A stretch of DNA of 64,000 bases from Chromatiaceae bacterium (GTDB lineage Bacteria > Pseudomonadota > Gammaproteobacteria > Chromatiales > Chromatiaceae), in contig JALWWO010000020.1 of NCBI GenBank assembly GCA_027078745.1, positions 276,219 through 340,218 of the forward strand, in the 5' to 3' direction. How positions within the stretch are numbered: the first letter of the stretch is position 1; each line of letters begins with the position of its first letter. The translations under genes and the position numbers were made by a program. The notes below the pieces were generated by a model. The model saw only the letters and a list, made by a program, of their open reading frames with translations, searched no databases and had not been told where the DNA came from. This document shows positions 28,731 to 44,975 of this stretch, piece by piece.

Positions 28731-29558
28731 CTACTTGTGTCCGCGGCGGCGCACGATCATCTTGTCCGTGCGCTTGTTGGATCGCGTCTTGTGCCCCTTG
28801 GTAGGCACCCCCCAGGGGGTTACAGGATGCCGCCCCCCAGAGGTCCGACCCTCACCACCGCCGTGGGGATGGTCTACCGGGTTCATCGCCACCCCCCGCA
28901 CCGTCGGTCGAATACCTCGCCAGCGGTTTGCGCCTGCTTTCCCCAGTTTACGCAGGTTATGCTCTGCGTTGCCCACCTCGCCGATCACAGCTCGGCATTC
29001 CACATCCACTTTGCGCACTTCACCGGACCGCAGGCGAATGGTGGCGTAGTGCCCTTCCCGAGCGATGAGCTGCGCGGATGCGCCCGCAGCCCGCGCAAGC
29101 TGTGCGCCCTTGCCCGGCCGCAGCTCGATGCAATGGATCAAGGTGCCCAAAGGAATGTTGCGCAGGGGCAGGCAGTTTCCCGGAGCGATGGGAGCTTCCT
29201 CGGAGGCGAGGACCTGCGCACCGGCTTGCAGGCCTTTGGGCGCGATGATATAGGCCCACGCCCCGTCTGCATATTTGAGCAGGGCGAGATGGGCGGTGCG
29301 GTTGGGATCATATTCAAGCCGCACCACCGTAGCGGGAACGCCGGTCTTCTTGCGCTTGAAGTCCACGCGGCGATAGCGCTGCTTATGGCCACCGCCCCGA
29401 TGGCGCACACTGATGCGCCCCTGATTGTTGCGCCCGCCGGACTTTACCTTCTTTTCCAGCAGGGGTTCATAGGGAGCGCCCTTATGAAGTTCTGGAGAGA
29501 CCACCTTGACGACAAAGCGCCGTCCAGGAGAAGTGGGATTTGCTTTTACAATAGCCAT
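28731..29558 (-). CDS. rplB: 50S ribosomal protein L2
   Basis: A 275-residue L2 (E. coli 273) with the [19 protein letters not shown]-terminal block and the conserved [16 protein letters not shown] loop, which holds the His near the peptidyl-transferase centre. It is a primary 23S rRNA binder needed for subunit joining. Confidence 0.98.
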   Translation of the reverse strand: MAIVKANPTSPGRRFVVKVVSPELHKGAPYEPLLEKKVKSGGRNNQGRISVRHRGGGHKQRYRRVDFKRKKTGVPATVVRLEYDPNRTAHLALLKYADGAWAYIIAPKGLQAGAQVLASEEAPIAPGNCLPLRNIPLGTLIHCIELRPGKGAQLARAAGASAQLIAREGHYATIRLRSGEVRKVDVECRAVIGEVGNAEHNLRKLGKAGANRWRGIRPTVRGVAMNPVDHPHGGGEGRTSGGRHPVTPWGVPTKGHKTRSNKRTDKMIVRRRGHK

Positions 29559-29573
29559 GCGCGAACCCGATCC

Positions 29574-29870
29574 CTATATGTCGCCGCCGAAATCGATGTC
29601 CTGGCCGGGCAACAGGCGGACATACGCTTTCTTCCAATTCTTTCGCTTCCCGATCCGATTGCCCAGACGCTTTTTCTTACCCTTCATATTCAGCACGCGC
29701 ACCTGGCTCACCTTCACCTCGAAGAGCATTTCCACTGCGCGAGCGATCTCTTGTTTAGTCGCATCCGACGCAACACGAAAAGCATATTGGCCATACAGAT
29801 CTGCCAAAGAGGCTGCCTTCTCCGATACGATGGGCCCGAGCAATACTTTCAACAACCGTTCCTGATTCAT
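29574..29870 (-). CDS. rplW: 50S ribosomal protein L23
   Basis: A 98-residue L23 with [16 protein letters not shown] and a short internal loop [20 protein letters not shown]. It is the docking site for trigger factor and SRP at the tunnel exit. The start overlaps the rplD stop by 4 bp (ATGA). Confidence 0.96.
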   Translation of the reverse strand: MNQERLLKVLLGPIVSEKAASLADLYGQYAFRVASDATKQEIARAVEMLFEVKVSQVRVLNMKGKKKRLGNRIGKRKNWKKAYVRLLPGQDIDFGGDI

Positions 29871-30478
29871 CCCAGGCGCTCCTCTAGCTTGCGGATCGCC
29901 CCTTCGGTAACCAGGACGTGTTCATAGGCGATCAGACTAACTGGATTGACTCCCCGTTCTAAAAGCACGTCTACCTTGGGAAGATTGCGCGCTGCCAGAA
30001 ATAAATTCTGATCTTCCTGATCCAGCAGGATGAGCACATCTTTTTCCCACCCCAATTCCCGCAGCTTGGCTAACAGCAGTTTAGTTTTCGGCGCCTCCAA
30101 AGCGATTTCCGGCAGTGCGACCATCCGTTCCTGACGAACCAGTTCGGAAAGGATGGACCGCAGAGCCCCTCGGTACATCTTGCGGTTGATCTTTTGGCTG
30201 TAATCCCGCGGTTTCGCTGCGAAGATCTTGCCACCACCCCGCCACAGGGGGCTGCGAATGGTCCCCGCTCGAGCGCGCCCAGTGCCCTTTTGGCGGAAGG
30301 GTTTTGCCCCGCCGCCGGATACTTCGGAGCGATTCTTCTGGGCCTTCGTGCCTGCGCGCGAACTCGCAAGGTAAGCGGTGACCACCTGATGAATCAGCGC
30401 TTCATTGTAGGGCACGCCGAACACCGCGTCCGAAACCTGAATACTCGGTGTTCCGCTTTGCGATTGGATTTCCGCCAT
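29867..30478 (-). CDS. rplD: 50S ribosomal protein L4
   Basis: A 203-residue L4 with the tunnel-lining loop [20 protein letters not shown] and [20 protein letters not shown]. In enteric bacteria L4 also represses the S10 operon. Here rpsJ follows tuf1 with only 5 bp between them, so no S10 leader precedes the cluster and that feedback site is probably absent. Confidence 0.96.
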   Translation of the reverse strand: MAEIQSQSGTPSIQVSDAVFGVPYNEALIHQVVTAYLASSRAGTKAQKNRSEVSGGGAKPFRQKGTGRARAGTIRSPLWRGGGKIFAAKPRDYSQKINRKMYRGALRSILSELVRQERMVALPEIALEAPKTKLLLAKLRELGWEKDVLILLDQEDQNLFLAARNLPKVDVLLERGVNPVSLIAYEHVLVTEGAIRKLEERLG

Positions 30479-30482
30479 GTGC

Positions 30483-31133
30483 TCATCCCTTATGCTTTTG
30501 CTTGACCGAGGGCAGGACGATCAATCGACCGCCCCTGGGACCTGGCACACCCCCTCGCACCAAGAGCAGGTTTCTCTTTTCGTCGATGCCCACGACTTCT
30601 AGATTCTGTTGCACACGCTGCACGTGCCCCATATGCCCTGCCATCCGCTTACCCTTAAACACCCGTCCCGGGGTTTGACATTGACCGATGGAACCTGGAG
30701 CGCGGTGAGAGAGGGAATTGCCATGGGTGCTGTCCTGGCTTCGAAAATTATGCCGGCGAATGTTCCCCGCAAAGCCCCGTCCCTTGGTCAGCCCCCGCAC
30801 ATCTACCTTTTGGCCCACAGAAAAAATGGAAACCCGGATCTCATCGCCTGGTGCGAGATCCGTTTCTTCTCCCTCGTGCAGCCGGAATTCCCGCAGGACA
30901 TCTCCCGCGTTTACCTTGGCTTTCTTGAAATGGCCCGCCATGGGTTTGGTAACTCGGGATGCTTTGCGGGTACCGCTGGTAACCTGGACCGCACGATAGC
31001 CATCCCTTTCCTGGGTTTTAATTTGGGTCACCCGATTGGGCGTCACTTCGATCACCGTGACTGGAATGCTGCTCCCATCCTCGGTGAAGATCCGAGTCAT
31101 CCCTGCTTTTCGGCCGATTACCCCTATGCTCAT
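30483..31133 (-). CDS. rplC: 50S ribosomal protein L3
   Basis: A 216-residue L3 beginning [20 protein letters not shown], with the loop [20 protein letters not shown] that reaches toward the peptidyl-transferase centre. The Gln in that loop is the position methylated by PrmB in E. coli. It is encoded 13 bp after rpsJ. Confidence 0.97.
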   Translation of the reverse strand: MSIGVIGRKAGMTRIFTEDGSSIPVTVIEVTPNRVTQIKTQERDGYRAVQVTSGTRKASRVTKPMAGHFKKAKVNAGDVLREFRLHEGEETDLAPGDEIRVSIFSVGQKVDVRGLTKGRGFAGNIRRHNFRSQDSTHGNSLSHRAPGSIGQCQTPGRVFKGKRMAGHMGHVQRVQQNLEVVGIDEKRNLLLVRGGVPGPRGGRLIVLPSVKQKHKG

Positions 31134-31146
31134 CTCCCCGTTCCCC

Positions 31147-31458
31147 TTAGCTCAGCTTGATCTGAACATCTACACCGGCGGCCAGGTCTAATTTCATCAG
31201 CGCATCTACTGTCTTGTCCGTGGGATCGACGATGTCCATCAAACGCTTGTGGGTGCGCAGCTCGTATTGATCTCGCGCATCCTTGTTGACATGGGGAGAA
31301 ATCAGGATGGTGAAGCGCTCCTTCTTCGAAGGGAGTGGAACCGGTCCCCGCACTTGGGCACCGGTCCGCTTTGCCGTCTCCACGATCTCTCGCGCGGATT
31401 GGTCGATGAGCCGATGATCAAAGGCCTTCAGACGAATGCGGATTCTCTGACTTGCCAT
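31147..31458 (-). CDS. rpsJ: 30S ribosomal protein S10 / NusE
   Basis: A 103-residue S10, E. coli length, starting [21 protein letters not shown] set the start at ATG 31458; the longer frame runs back into tuf1 in another frame. S10 is also NusE, partner of NusB in antitermination, and both nusB and nusG are in this window. Only 5 bp separate it from the tuf1 stop. Confidence 0.97.
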   Translation of the reverse strand: MASQRIRIRLKAFDHRLIDQSAREIVETAKRTGAQVRGPVPLPSKKERFTILISPHVNKDARDQYELRTHKRLMDIVDPTDKTVDALMKLDLAAGVDVQIKLS

Positions 31459-31463
31459 AGTGT

Positions 31464-32654
31464 TTACTCGATGATCTTGGAGACGACGCCGGCGCCGACA
31501 GTGCGTCCGCCCTCGCGAATGGCGAATCGCAAGCCTTCCTCCATGGCGATGGGAGCGATGAGCTGTACAGTCATCTTGATATTGTCCCCGGGCATGACCA
31601 TCTCCACGCCCTCGGGGAGCTCGCAGGTGCCGGTCACATCTGTGGTGCGGAAATAGAACTGAGGCCGATACCCCTTGAAGAAGGGGGTATGCCGGCCCCC
31701 TTCCTCCTTGCTCAGCACATAGACTTCGCATTCGAAATGGGTGTGAGGGGTGATGGTGCCTGGCTTGGCCAACACCTGGCCCCGCTCCACCTCATCCCGC
31801 TTGGTGCCTCGGAGCAAGACCCCGATGTTGTCCCCTGCCCGCCCCTGATCCAGGAGCTTCCGGAACATCTCTACACCCGTGCAGGTAGTCTTCTTGGTCT
31901 CCCGAAGCCCCACGATCTCCACCTCGTCGCCTACCTCGATCACACCTCGTTCCACTCGGCCGGTCACCACAGTACCTCGACCCGAGATGGAGAACACATC
32001 CTCGATGGGCATGAGGAAGGGTTGATCGATGTCTCGCTCCGGCTCGGGAATGTATTCGTCCATGGCCTCCACGAGCCGCACGATGGATTCCGCGCCCAGC
32101 GGGCCCGGATCCCCCTCCAGGGCCTTCAGGGCGGAGCCGGTGATGATGGGGGTGTCATCCCCTGGGAAGTCATACTTGTCCAACAGCTCCCGGACTTCCA
32201 TTTCCACCAGTTCCAAGAGCTCCTCATCGTCCACCATGTCCGCCTTGTTCAGGTAGACCACAATGTAGGGCACGCCCACTTGACGGGATAGCAGGATGTG
32301 TTCCCGCGTCTGGGGCATGGGCCCGTCCGCTGCGGAAACCACCAGAATCGCCCCATCCATCTGGGCGGCTCCTGTGATCATATTCTTCACATAGTCCGCA
32401 TGCCCCGGACAGTCCACATGCGCATAATGCCGCTTCGCGCTCTCGTATTCCACGTGCGCCGTCGCGATCGTGATTCCTCGCGCTTTCTCCTCCGGCGCAT
32501 TGTCGATCTGGTCGAATGCCTTGACCTCCCCCCCATACTTCTCTGCCATCACCTTCGTGATCGCCGCTGTCAGCGTTGTCTTTCCGTGATCCACATGCCC
32601 GATCGTGCCTACATTCACATGGGGTTTTGTTCTCTCGAATTTGCTCTTGGACAT
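31464..32654 (-). CDS. tuf: elongation factor Tu, copy 1
   Basis: A 396-residue EF-Tu. The GTPase motifs are GHVDHGKT (19-26), DCPGHADY (81-88) and NKAD (136-139); domains 2 and 3 are complete. It delivers aminoacyl-tRNA to the ribosome. It begins 20 bp after rpsG, where fusA would be expected, and ends 5 bp before rpsJ. The protein is identical to copy 2 at 46050-47240. Open frames on the opposite strand are also the same in both copies, so the DNA is identical or nearly so across the coding region. Confidence 0.98.
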   Translation of the reverse strand: MSKSKFERTKPHVNVGTIGHVDHGKTTLTAAITKVMAEKYGGEVKAFDQIDNAPEEKARGITIATAHVEYESAKRHYAHVDCPGHADYVKNMITGAAQMDGAILVVSAADGPMPQTREHILLSRQVGVPYIVVYLNKADMVDDEELLELVEMEVRELLDKYDFPGDDTPIITGSALKALEGDPGPLGAESIVRLVEAMDEYIPEPERDIDQPFLMPIEDVFSISGRGTVVTGRVERGVIEVGDEVEIVGLRETKKTTCTGVEMFRKLLDQGRAGDNIGVLLRGTKRDEVERGQVLAKPGTITPHTHFECEVYVLSKEEGGRHTPFFKGYRPQFYFRTTDVTGTCELPEGVEMVMPGDNIKMTVQLIAPIAMEEGLRFAIREGGRTVGAGVVSKIIE

Positions 32655-32674
32655 TCGACCTAACCTCTAACTTT

Positions 32675-33572
<898 letters not shown>

Positions 33573-33868
33573 GCAAACGCTCTCCAACGGCGCTCTTCAC
33601 GCCTTCTCCGTACTCGAAGTAAAGAATGCTAGCCTTCCCGTCCGAGGAGGATGTTGACCCTTTTGAAGCGGTGATCTCCTGAAAAAGGCAAGGATCATCC
33701 GCAAGCAGATCGCTCTGTCCCTGCCATCCACGGCGGGACACACAGAGCTGCCTTGGGTACCGAAAACATCCGGCTTATGGAAGAATCAAGCCGGCAGCAA
33801 TGCCGGCTTGATTAAGGAGGCGAAGTATAGGGGGGATCCTTTTCCCTGTCAACTACATATGATTCCGC
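33573..33868. other. rpoC-rpsL intergenic region
   Basis: A 296-bp gap with no convincing gene. It holds the hairpin described separately and probably the promoter and leader of the str cluster. I see no clear TTGACA/TATAAT pair. Confidence 0.5.
33784..33813 (-). terminator. strong hairpin after rpoC
   Basis: A perfect inverted repeat AATCAAGCCGGC / GCCGGCTTGATT with one further A-T pair, closing a 4-nt loop. It lies 55 bp beyond the rpoC stop. On the minus strand only a weak pyrimidine stretch (CTTCC) follows, so termination may be partial or the stem may serve as an RNA 3' end or processing site. Confidence 0.55.
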
Positions 33869-36800
33869 TCAATGCCGTTCAGAGGTCTTGAGCTGTTGCT
33901 TAAGGGCCTGTTCCGCTTCTTCCTTGGAGATTTCCCCTGTAGCCTTCTTCTCCGCAGCGTTTGCCTTTTCTTCCTGCCGACGACGGCGGCGTTCTTTGTG
34001 GTAGGAAAGGCCGGTGCCCGCTGGAATCAGGCGCCCGACGATCACGTTTTCCTTGAGACCGACTAAATAATCTGTGAGCCCGCGCACCGCTGCATCCGTA
34101 AGCACGCGGGTTGTTTCTTGGAAGGAAGCGGCGGAGATAAAGGATTCCGTGGCGAGCGCTGCTTTGGTGATGCCGAGCAAGATGGGTTCGTATCGAGCCG
34201 GATGCTTGCCCTGCGCTTGAACTCGTTCATTTTCTTCCAGAACATGGACGAGCTCCACCTGTTCTCCCCGAAGCAATTTGGTATCTCCCGCATCAGTGAT
34301 CTGCACCTTGCGCAGCATTTGGCGCACGATGACTTCGATATGCTTATCGTTGATCTTGACCCCCTGATGTCGATAGACATCCTGGATCTCTTTTACCAGA
34401 TATTCGGCCAAGGCAGTTACCCCCTTGAGCCGCAGGATGTCATGGGGGTTGAGCTCTCCGCTGGAGATGATTTCGCCCCGTTCGACTCGCTCTCCCTCGA
34501 ACACGTTTACATGGCGCCATTTAGGGATGAGTTCCTCCACGACCTCCCCGTCATCCGTGGTGATGATCAGCCGCTGTTTTCCCTTGGTATCCTTGCCGAA
34601 GCTGACGGTGCCCGAGGCAGCGGCGAGCAATGCCGCTTCCTTGGGCTTTCGAGCTTCGAAAAGTTCCACCACACGGGGAAGACCGCCAGTGATGTCATGC
34701 ACGCTGCTCAGTTTCTGGGGAATGCGTGCGAGCACATCACCGACCACTACTTCGGCACCATCCGACACATTGATGATGGCACCAGGGGGGAGGAAATAGC
34801 GGGCGGGCAGGTTGGTGCCTGCGATGTTCAATTCATTGCCCGCTTCATCCAAGAGCTGGATCATGGGCCGAAGATCCTTCCCGGCAGGGGGCCGCTTTTT
34901 GGGATCGATGATGATCCAGGAAGTGCGATAAGTGGATTCATCCGTTTCCTTTTTGACCGTGACCCCCTCGATAAAGGCATCGAAGCGCACACGGCCCGCG
35001 ACTTCCGTGATGATGGGATGGGTGTAGGGATCCCAGGTAGCGACCACTTCCCCCCCTTGTACAGAATCCCCGTCCTCCACCTGTAAGGTGGCTCCATAGG
35101 GCAGCTTATAGCGCCCTTTCTCCAGTCCCATGCTGTCGACGACAGCCAGTTCACCGGAGCGGGACACGGCGACCAGATGACCATCCTTATGCCGAACTGT
35201 CTTGATGTTGTGCAACCGGATCGTGCCCTTGGACTTGATCTCAATGCTGTTTGCTGCGGTCGTTCGGGAAGCAGCGCCCCCAATGTGGAAGGTCCGCATG
35301 GTAAGTTGAGTGCCGGGTTCCCCGATGGATTGGGCTGCGATCACCCCCACCGCTTCTCCTTGATTGATGCGGTGCCCTCGGGCGAGGTCCCGACCATAGC
35401 ATTGGGCACAGACCCCCGACCGAGATTCACAAGTGATGGGGGAACGGACAAGCACCTGATCGATGCCCGCATCCTCTAAGCGAGCTACCCAGTTTTCATC
35501 CAATAGAGTACCTGCCTTGCAGATCAGCTGATCTGTGCCCGGGCGATAGAGATCTTGGGCATTCACACGGCCGAGGATCCGTTCCCGCAGTGGTTCAATC
35601 ACCTTGCCCCCCTCGATGATGGGGATCATCAGCAGCCCTTTTTCTGTGCCGCAATCCTCTTCCAGCACCACCATGTCTTGGGCCACGTCCACCAAGCGGC
35701 GGGTGAGATAACCGGAGTTCGAGGTCTTCAAAGCAGTGTCTGCCAGTCCCTTGCGCGCGCCGTGCGTGGAGATAAAGTATTGGATGACGTTCAGTCCTTC
35801 TCGGAAACTCGCAGTGATGGGCGTCTCGATAATGGAACCATCGGGTTTCGTCATGAGCCCCCGCATGCCCGCCAGCTGGCGAATCTGACTCGAAGAACCG
35901 CGCGCGCCGGAATCCGCCATCATATAGATGGAATTAAAGGAGTCCTGTTCTACTTCTTTGCCCGACCGATCGATCACCTTTTCCTTGCCCAACCGCGCCA
36001 TCATGGCCTTAGCTACCTGCTCGTTGGTGTGGGTCCAGAGATCCACCATCTTGTTATAGCGTTCATCCTTGGTGATCGCGCCGAAGGTATATTCCTCTTC
36101 TACCGCCTTCACCTGGGCTTCTGCCTCCCGCAAGATCTGGGCTTTCTCTTCGGGCACTGCCATATCTTCCAGGCCGATGGAGATGCCGGCTCGGGTAGCC
36201 ATGCGGAAGCCTAGGTACATGAGCTGATCCGCGAAAATCACCGTATCTTTCAAGCCCAGCACTCGATAGCACTGGTTGATCAGATGAGAGACCTGCTTCT
36301 TGCCCATGGGCCGATCGACCAGATCAAAGGACAGGCCTTCCGGCAGGATATCGAAGAGCAGGGCCCGGCCTAACACCGTGTCCTTGATGGAAGAGACCTC
36401 CCGCCGGTCGCCCTTCTCATCTAATAGCACTTCCCGAATGCGCACTTTGACACGAGCCTGCAGTGCCGCATGACCGGTTTCATAGGCACGTTTGGCCTCC
36501 GCGATATTGCTGAAGCAGCTGTCTTCTCCTCGGGCACCGATGCGTTCTCGGGTCATATAGTAGAGCCCCAAGACCACATCCTGAGAGGGCACGATGATGG
36601 GCTCTCCGTTGGCAGGGGAGAGGATGTTGTTCGAAGACATCATCAAAGCCCGGGCTTCCAGCTGAGCCTCTAGAGAGAGGGGCACGTGCACGGCCATTTG
36701 ATCGCCATCGAAATCCGCATTGAAGGCCGTGCAGACGAGGGGATGGAGTTGAATAGCCTTGCCCTCGATGAGCACGGGTTCAAAAGCCTGAATGCCTAGG

Positions 36801-38092
36801 CGGTGGAGGGTAGGTGCTCGGTTGAGCAGGACCGGATGTTCCCGGATCACTTCTTCCAAGATATCCCAAACCTCCGCATCGCCCCGCTCCACCATTCGTT
36901 TCGCCGCCTTGATGGTGGTGGCCAAACCACGCGATTGGAGCTTGCTAAAGATGAAAGGTTTGAACAGTTCCAGGGCCATGCGTTTAGGCAAGCCGCACTG
37001 ATGCAGCTTGAGGGTGGGCCCCACCACGATGACGGAACGGCCGGAGTAATCCACCCGCTTTCCGAGCAGATTTTGCCGGAAACGCCCCTGCTTTCCCTTG
37101 ATCATATCCGCTAAGGATTTGAGGGGGCGTTTGTTCGTTCCGGTAAGCTCCCGCTTTTGCCGGCCGTTGTCCAGCAAAGCATCTACAGCTTCTTGCAGCA
37201 TGCGCTTCTCGTTGCGCACGATGATATCCGGTGCGACGAGATCCAAAAGGCGATTCAAGCGGTTGTTGCGATTGATGACCCGCCGGTAGAGATCGTTGAG
37301 ATCCGAAGTAGCAAAGCGTCCGCCATCCAGGGCCACCAGAGGACGCAGATCTGGGGGCAACACAGGCAGCACGGTGAGAATCATCCATTCCGGCCGATTC
37401 CCCGAAGCCTCCAGGGATTCCATCAGCTTAAGGCGCTTGCTGAGCTTTTTGATTTTCGTTTCGGAATTGGTGCTCTCGATTTCCTCCCGCATCTGGCGGA
37501 TTTCCTTGGGCAAGTCCAGGGTGCTCAGGAGTTTATAGATCGCCTCGGCACCCATGTCAGCAATGAACTCATCCCCGTTTTCTTCAACGGCTTCCAAATA
37601 TTCCTCATCGGTCAGCAGCTGTCCCCGCTCCAGCTCTGTCATACCCGGGTCGATGACTACGAAGGATTCGAAATAGAGGATGCGTTCGAGCTCCTTCAAG
37701 GTCATGTCGAGCAGCAGCCCGATGCGGGAAGGCAGAGACTTGAGAAACCAGATGTGGGCGACTGGGCTGGCTAACTTGATGTGCCCCATGCGCTCTCGGC
37801 GCACTCTGGCCAGGGTAACTTCTACCCCGCACTTCTCACAGATCACCCCGCGGTGCTTCATGCGCTTGTACTTACCGCACAGGCATTCATAATCGTGGAT
37901 AGGCCCAAAAATTTTGGCGCAGAAGAGACCATCCCGTTCCGGTTTATGGGTCCGATAATTGATGGTTTCCGGCTTCTTGACCTCACCATAAGACCAGGAG
38001 CGGATTTTTTCTGGGGAAGCCAGACCGATCTTGATGCGATCGAATTCCAGCGTTTGTCTCGGTTGCTGCAGGGTCTTGAGAAAATCTTTCAA
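33869..38092 (-). CDS. rpoC: RNA polymerase beta' subunit
   Basis: A 1407-residue beta' subunit, the same length as in E. coli. The N-terminal zinc site [19 protein letters not shown] lies near residue 70. The catalytic Mg2+ motif [12 protein letters not shown] is near residue 455-465, and the second zinc cluster [19 protein letters not shown] is in the second half. It follows rpoB after 63 bp. No internal disruption is seen. Confidence 0.98.
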   Translation of the reverse strand: MKDFLKTLQQPRQTLEFDRIKIGLASPEKIRSWSYGEVKKPETINYRTHKPERDGLFCAKIFGPIHDYECLCGKYKRMKHRGVICEKCGVEVTLARVRRERMGHIKLASPVAHIWFLKSLPSRIGLLLDMTLKELERILYFESFVVIDPGMTELERGQLLTDEEYLEAVEENGDEFIADMGAEAIYKLLSTLDLPKEIRQMREEIESTNSETKIKKLSKRLKLMESLEASGNRPEWMILTVLPVLPPDLRPLVALDGGRFATSDLNDLYRRVINRNNRLNRLLDLVAPDIIVRNEKRMLQEAVDALLDNGRQKRELTGTNKRPLKSLADMIKGKQGRFRQNLLGKRVDYSGRSVIVVGPTLKLHQCGLPKRMALELFKPFIFSKLQSRGLATTIKAAKRMVERGDAEVWDILEEVIREHPVLLNRAPTLHRLGIQAFEPVLIEGKAIQLHPLVCTAFNADFDGDQMAVHVPLSLEAQLEARALMMSSNNILSPANGEPIIVPSQDVVLGLYYMTRERIGARGEDSCFSNIAEAKRAYETGHAALQARVKVRIREVLLDEKGDRREVSSIKDTVLGRALLFDILPEGLSFDLVDRPMGKKQVSHLINQCYRVLGLKDTVIFADQLMYLGFRMATRAGISIGLEDMAVPEEKAQILREAEAQVKAVEEEYTFGAITKDERYNKMVDLWTHTNEQVAKAMMARLGKEKVIDRSGKEVEQDSFNSIYMMADSGARGSSSQIRQLAGMRGLMTKPDGSIIETPITASFREGLNVIQYFISTHGARKGLADTALKTSNSGYLTRRLVDVAQDMVVLEEDCGTEKGLLMIPIIEGGKVIEPLRERILGRVNAQDLYRPGTDQLICKAGTLLDENWVARLEDAGIDQVLVRSPITCESRSGVCAQCYGRDLARGHRINQGEAVGVIAAQSIGEPGTQLTMRTFHIGGAASRTTAANSIEIKSKGTIRLHNIKTVRHKDGHLVAVSRSGELAVVDSMGLEKGRYKLPYGATLQVEDGDSVQGGEVVATWDPYTHPIITEVAGRVRFDAFIEGVTVKKETDESTYRTSWIIIDPKKRPPAGKDLRPMIQLLDEAGNELNIAGTNLPARYFLPPGAIINVSDGAEVVVGDVLARIPQKLSSVHDITGGLPRVVELFEARKPKEAALLAAASGTVSFGKDTKGKQRLIITTDDGEVVEELIPKWRHVNVFEGERVERGEIISSGELNPHDILRLKGVTALAEYLVKEIQDVYRHQGVKINDKHIEVIVRQMLRKVQITDAGDTKLLRGEQVELVHVLEENERVQAQGKHPARYEPILLGITKAALATESFISAASFQETTRVLTDAAVRGLTDYLVGLKENVIVGRLIPAGTGLSYHKERRRRRQEEKANAAEKKATGEISKEEAEQALKQQLKTSERH

Positions 38093-38155
38093 TGGTATTC
38101 CTCCACCATGGAGTGGGCTGGAAGCAGCCCAGGAAGAAGGGGCGTGAAACCTGGT

Positions 38156-42328
<4,173 letters not shown>

Positions 42329-42491
42329 ACTACCTTTCCTCAGGGTACTGAATAACCGATTGGCAGCGGTCTAAGACGCGGCGAGGATGAGACCTCGATC
42401 TTGCTGCCCGATCATGCGCTGCACATTTCCCATCTTCTCGCAGGGAACACGAAGAGAGGATGCGGCAGAAGGATGCTTAAAGAAACGGCAA

Positions 42492-42520
42492 AAGGCCGGC
42501 GGCCTTGGGCCACCAGCCTT
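42492..42520 (-). terminator. rplL-rpoB attenuator-like hairpin
   Basis: A 13-bp stem with two G-U wobbles (minus-strand arms AAGGCTGGTGGCC and GGCCGCCGGCCTT, 3-nt loop). It is followed on the minus strand by TTGCCGTTTCTTT. It lies 33 bp beyond the rplL stop, the same location as the partial terminator of the E. coli rplKAJL-rpoBC operon that lowers rpoBC expression relative to L7/L12. Confidence 0.75.
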
Positions 42521-42552
42521 CCGCATCTCGGGCGGAATTTCCAGAAAGGGGA

Positions 42553-42933
42553 CTATTTGATTTCGACCGTTGCGCCCGCTTCCTCCAACACCTTCTTGGC
42601 TTCTTCTGCCTCCTCTTTGGAGACGCCTTCCTTGATGGCCTTGGGCGCACCCTCCACCGCTGCTTTGGCTTCCTTCAAGCCGAGACCGGTGAGGGCGCGC
42701 ACTGCCTTGATGACGGGCACCTTGTTGCTGCCGAATGAAGTCAGCACTACATCGAATTCCGTCTTCTCCTCTTCCTGTGCGCTCTCTGCGCCGTCCCCTG
42801 CCACTGGTACGGCAGCCACCGCCGCAGCTGCCGTCACGCCGAACTTTTCCTCCATGGCACTGATCAGCTCCACTACCTCCATGACACTCATGTTGGCAAT
42901 GGCTTCTAGGATGTCATCTTTTGAAATAGACAT
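42553..42933 (-). CDS. rplL: 50S ribosomal protein L7/L12
   Basis: A 126-residue stalk protein with an N-terminal dimerisation helix, an Ala-rich hinge ([12 protein letters not shown]) and the C-terminal [20 protein letters not shown] domain that recruits GTPase factors. It is encoded 51 bp after rplJ. Confidence 0.97.
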   Translation of the reverse strand: MSISKDDILEAIANMSVMEVVELISAMEEKFGVTAAAAVAAVPVAGDGAESAQEEEKTEFDVVLTSFGSNKVPVIKAVRALTGLGLKEAKAAVEGAPKAIKEGVSKEEAEEAKKVLEEAGATVEIK

Positions 42934-42984
42934 GGATTTCTCCTGATACCTGAATCACTTGTGGGTTTCGTATCGTTGCAGGAC

Positions 42985-43512
42985 CTAAGCAGCTTCCTTG
43001 GCATCGCGGATCGCCGCGAGGGTGCGCACCAGCTTGCCGGGCACCTCGTTGAGGGTCATGGCCAGCTTTTGCACCGGTGCCTTTAGCAGCGCCATGAGTT
43101 GACTGATCGCCTCGTCATAGGTGGGCATCTTCGCTAGGGTGCTCAGCTCGGATGGGTCGAGGAGATTGCCGCCGAGGGCGATCAACCGGACCTGCAGTTG
43201 GTCATGGTCTTTGGCAAAGGCTTCTAGGATGCGCGCCGCCGAGCTCGGATCTTCTAAGGAGAAAGCAAGGACCAGTGGGCCGCGAAGCGATTCCTGAATG
43301 CAGGCAAACTCTGTGCCCGCCACGGCTCGTTTTGCCAACGTATTCTTGATGACCCGCAGATAAACGCCGGATTTACGGGCCTCCACCCGCAGGGCACGCA
43401 TCTGCTCTACGGTCAGCCCGCGATATTCCGCACCGACGACCGAATAAGCCTTTTTGGCAACCTCGGAAACCTCCGCAACGATGGCTTCTTTTTGGGCAAA
43501 GCTCAATGCCAC
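42985..43512 (-). CDS. rplJ: 50S ribosomal protein L10
   Basis: A 175-residue L10 that anchors L7/L12 dimers to 23S rRNA. I start it at GTG 43512, giving (M)[20 protein letters not shown], which aligns with the E. coli start [20 protein letters not shown]. An ATG 51 bp upstream in frame would add a 17-residue basic tail that the family lacks. The upstream leader carries an L10-binding-type structure, which supports autoregulation. Confidence 0.94.
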   Translation of the reverse strand: [175 protein letters not shown]

Positions 43513-43652
43513 TTTCGTCACCCCTTGATTAGGGTCAGCCGGGATCTTTCCTTTTCTCCTCATGCCGACCGGACCAGCTTTCGCCGATCCCCTTGGTTCT
43601 GTGCACCCTTCGCCTAGCGACCGTCCCGCGAGGAACAGACCCGAAGCGATTC

Positions 43653-43708
43653 AGGAGCACCGTTTGCGCAGGCACACGAAGAATTAAGCCGGATTGGCCT
43701 GCGCTCCT
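43653..43708 (-). promoter_or_regulatory. L10 leader (autoregulatory RNA structure)
   Basis: In the 270-bp rplA-rplJ gap the minus strand carries AGGAGC-GCAGG, which can pair with CCTGC...GCTCCT across an asymmetric internal loop GCAAACGGT. The strand CCTGCGCAAACGGTG is nearly identical to the E. coli L10 leader segment CCTGCGTAGACGGTG. This is the expected binding site for the L10-L7/L12 complex that represses rplJL translation. Confidence 0.75.
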
Positions 43709-43743
43709 TGCAGACCCACCCAACACCTGCGGTCTCTAACGGC

Positions 43744-43760
43744 TGTCGGCTTCGCCGACA
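43744..43760 (-). other. hairpin after rplA
   Basis: A compact 7-bp stem TGTCGGC/GCCGACA with a 3-nt loop, 22 bp beyond the rplA stop and at the start of the rplJ leader. No T-tract follows, so a structural or processing role is more likely than termination. Confidence 0.45.
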
Positions 43761-43782
43761 TCCCGAAGATTCTGATCCTGAT

Positions 43783-44478
43783 CTACAGGGAAAGAGATTG
43801 ATGATCGATAACAAGGCCCGGCCCCATGGTGCTGGAAACCGTGACCTTGCGCATATAGACGCCCTTAGCAGCGCTGGGCTTGGCTTTGTTTAACTGGACG
43901 AGCAAAGCTTCCAAATTTTCCCGCAGCGCTTTCGGGGAGAAATCCAGCTTGCCCAGCGGGCAATGGATGATGCCTGTCTTATCTGTGCGATAGTGCACCT
44001 GCCCTGCCTTCGCATTCTTCACCGCTTCAGCTACATTCGGCGTTACTGTCCCCACCTTGGGGTTGGGCATCAGCCCACGGGGACCGAGAATCCGGCCGAG
44101 TTGACCTACAATCTTCATGGCATCGGGGGAGGCGATGACTACATCGAAATCCAAATTCCCCCCCTTGATCTCCTCTGCCAGGTCCTCCATGCCAACGCGA
44201 TCTGCACCGGCCTCCTGGGCAGCTGCTGCATTGGGCCCCTGGGTGAATACGGCCACTTTCACCTGCTTCCCCGTTCCGTTGGGCAGCACCGTGGCACCGC
44301 GCACTACCTGATCAGATTTCCGGGGATCCACACCCAGGTTCACCGCCACATCCACACTTTCCAAGAACTTGACACTAGAAAGCGATTTCAGGAGCTCGAA
44401 GGCTTCTTCCGGTGCATAGAGCTTGTCCTTCTGCACCTTTTCTCGGATCGCCCGCATTCGTCTCGACAGCTTTGCCAT
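43783..44478 (-). CDS. rplA: 50S ribosomal protein L1
   Basis: A 231-residue L1 with [20 protein letters not shown], the [20 protein letters not shown] block and a complete second domain. It forms the mobile L1 stalk and in E. coli represses rplKA. The ATG overlaps the rplK stop by one base (TAATG). Confidence 0.97.
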   Translation of the reverse strand: MAKLSRRMRAIREKVQKDKLYAPEEAFELLKSLSSVKFLESVDVAVNLGVDPRKSDQVVRGATVLPNGTGKQVKVAVFTQGPNAAAAQEAGADRVGMEDLAEEIKGGNLDFDVVIASPDAMKIVGQLGRILGPRGLMPNPKVGTVTPNVAEAVKNAKAGQVHYRTDKTGIIHCPLGKLDFSPKALRENLEALLVQLNKAKPSAAKGVYMRKVTVSSTMGPGLVIDHQSLSL

Positions 44479-44912
44479 TACTCCATCCCCTCCACAGTCA
44501 AGCCCATAGCACGAGCACTTCCTGCGATGGTGCGCACCGCCGCTTCCAAATCTGAGGCCGTCAGATCCGGCATCTTCATGGTCGCGATTTCTTCGAGCTG
44601 CGCTCGAGTGATGGTACCCACTTTAGTGGTATTGGGAGTACTGCTTCCCTTGGAAATACCCGCCGCCTTTTTTAACAGGAAGGAAGCGGGGGGAGTCTTT
44701 GTAATAAAGGTAAAGCTCCGATCCCCGTACACGGTGATGATGACGGGAATAGGCATTCCCCTCTCCATGTTCTGCGTCTGGGCGTTGAAAGCCTTGCAGA
44801 ACTCCATAATGTTCAACCCGTGCTGACCTAACACAGGGCCTACCGGCGGGCTGGGATTAGCTTCTCCTGCCTTGACCTGAAGCTTGATATAGGCGGTGAT
44901 TTTCTTTGCCAT
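44478..44912 (-). CDS. rplK: 50S ribosomal protein L11
   Basis: A 144-residue L11 with the N-terminal [20 protein letters not shown] region, target of thiopeptide antibiotics and contact for release factors and RelA. The C-terminal rRNA-binding domain ends in [16 protein letters not shown]. It follows nusG after a 63-bp gap. Confidence 0.97.
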   Translation of the reverse strand: MAKKITAYIKLQVKAGEANPSPPVGPVLGQHGLNIMEFCKAFNAQTQNMERGMPIPVIITVYGDRSFTFITKTPPASFLLKKAAGISKGSSTPNTTKVGTITRAQLEEIATMKMPDLTASDLEAAVRTIAGSARAMGLTVEGME

Positions 44913-44940
44913 GGCTGACCTCGGCTAGTTGGGTACGAGC

Positions 44941-44958
44941 GCCTGACAGTGGTCAGGC
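44941..44958 (-). other. small hairpin in the nusG-rplK gap
   Basis: A perfect 7-bp stem GCCTGAC/GTCAGGC with a 4-nt loop, located between the nusG stop and rplK. No T-run follows. It may be part of the L1-responsive leader of rplKA or a processing site. Confidence 0.35.
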
Positions 44959-44975
44959 TCCCCAGAAGAAAAAAT

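Noticed and set aside
28668-29927. 419-codon plus-strand open frame
   Set aside because: Antisense to rplB and rplW; no family resemblance.
33600-33740. promoter for rpsL
   Set aside because: TAGCAT and GTCAAC-like hexamers occur but spacing is wrong (about 20 bp); not reported as a feature.
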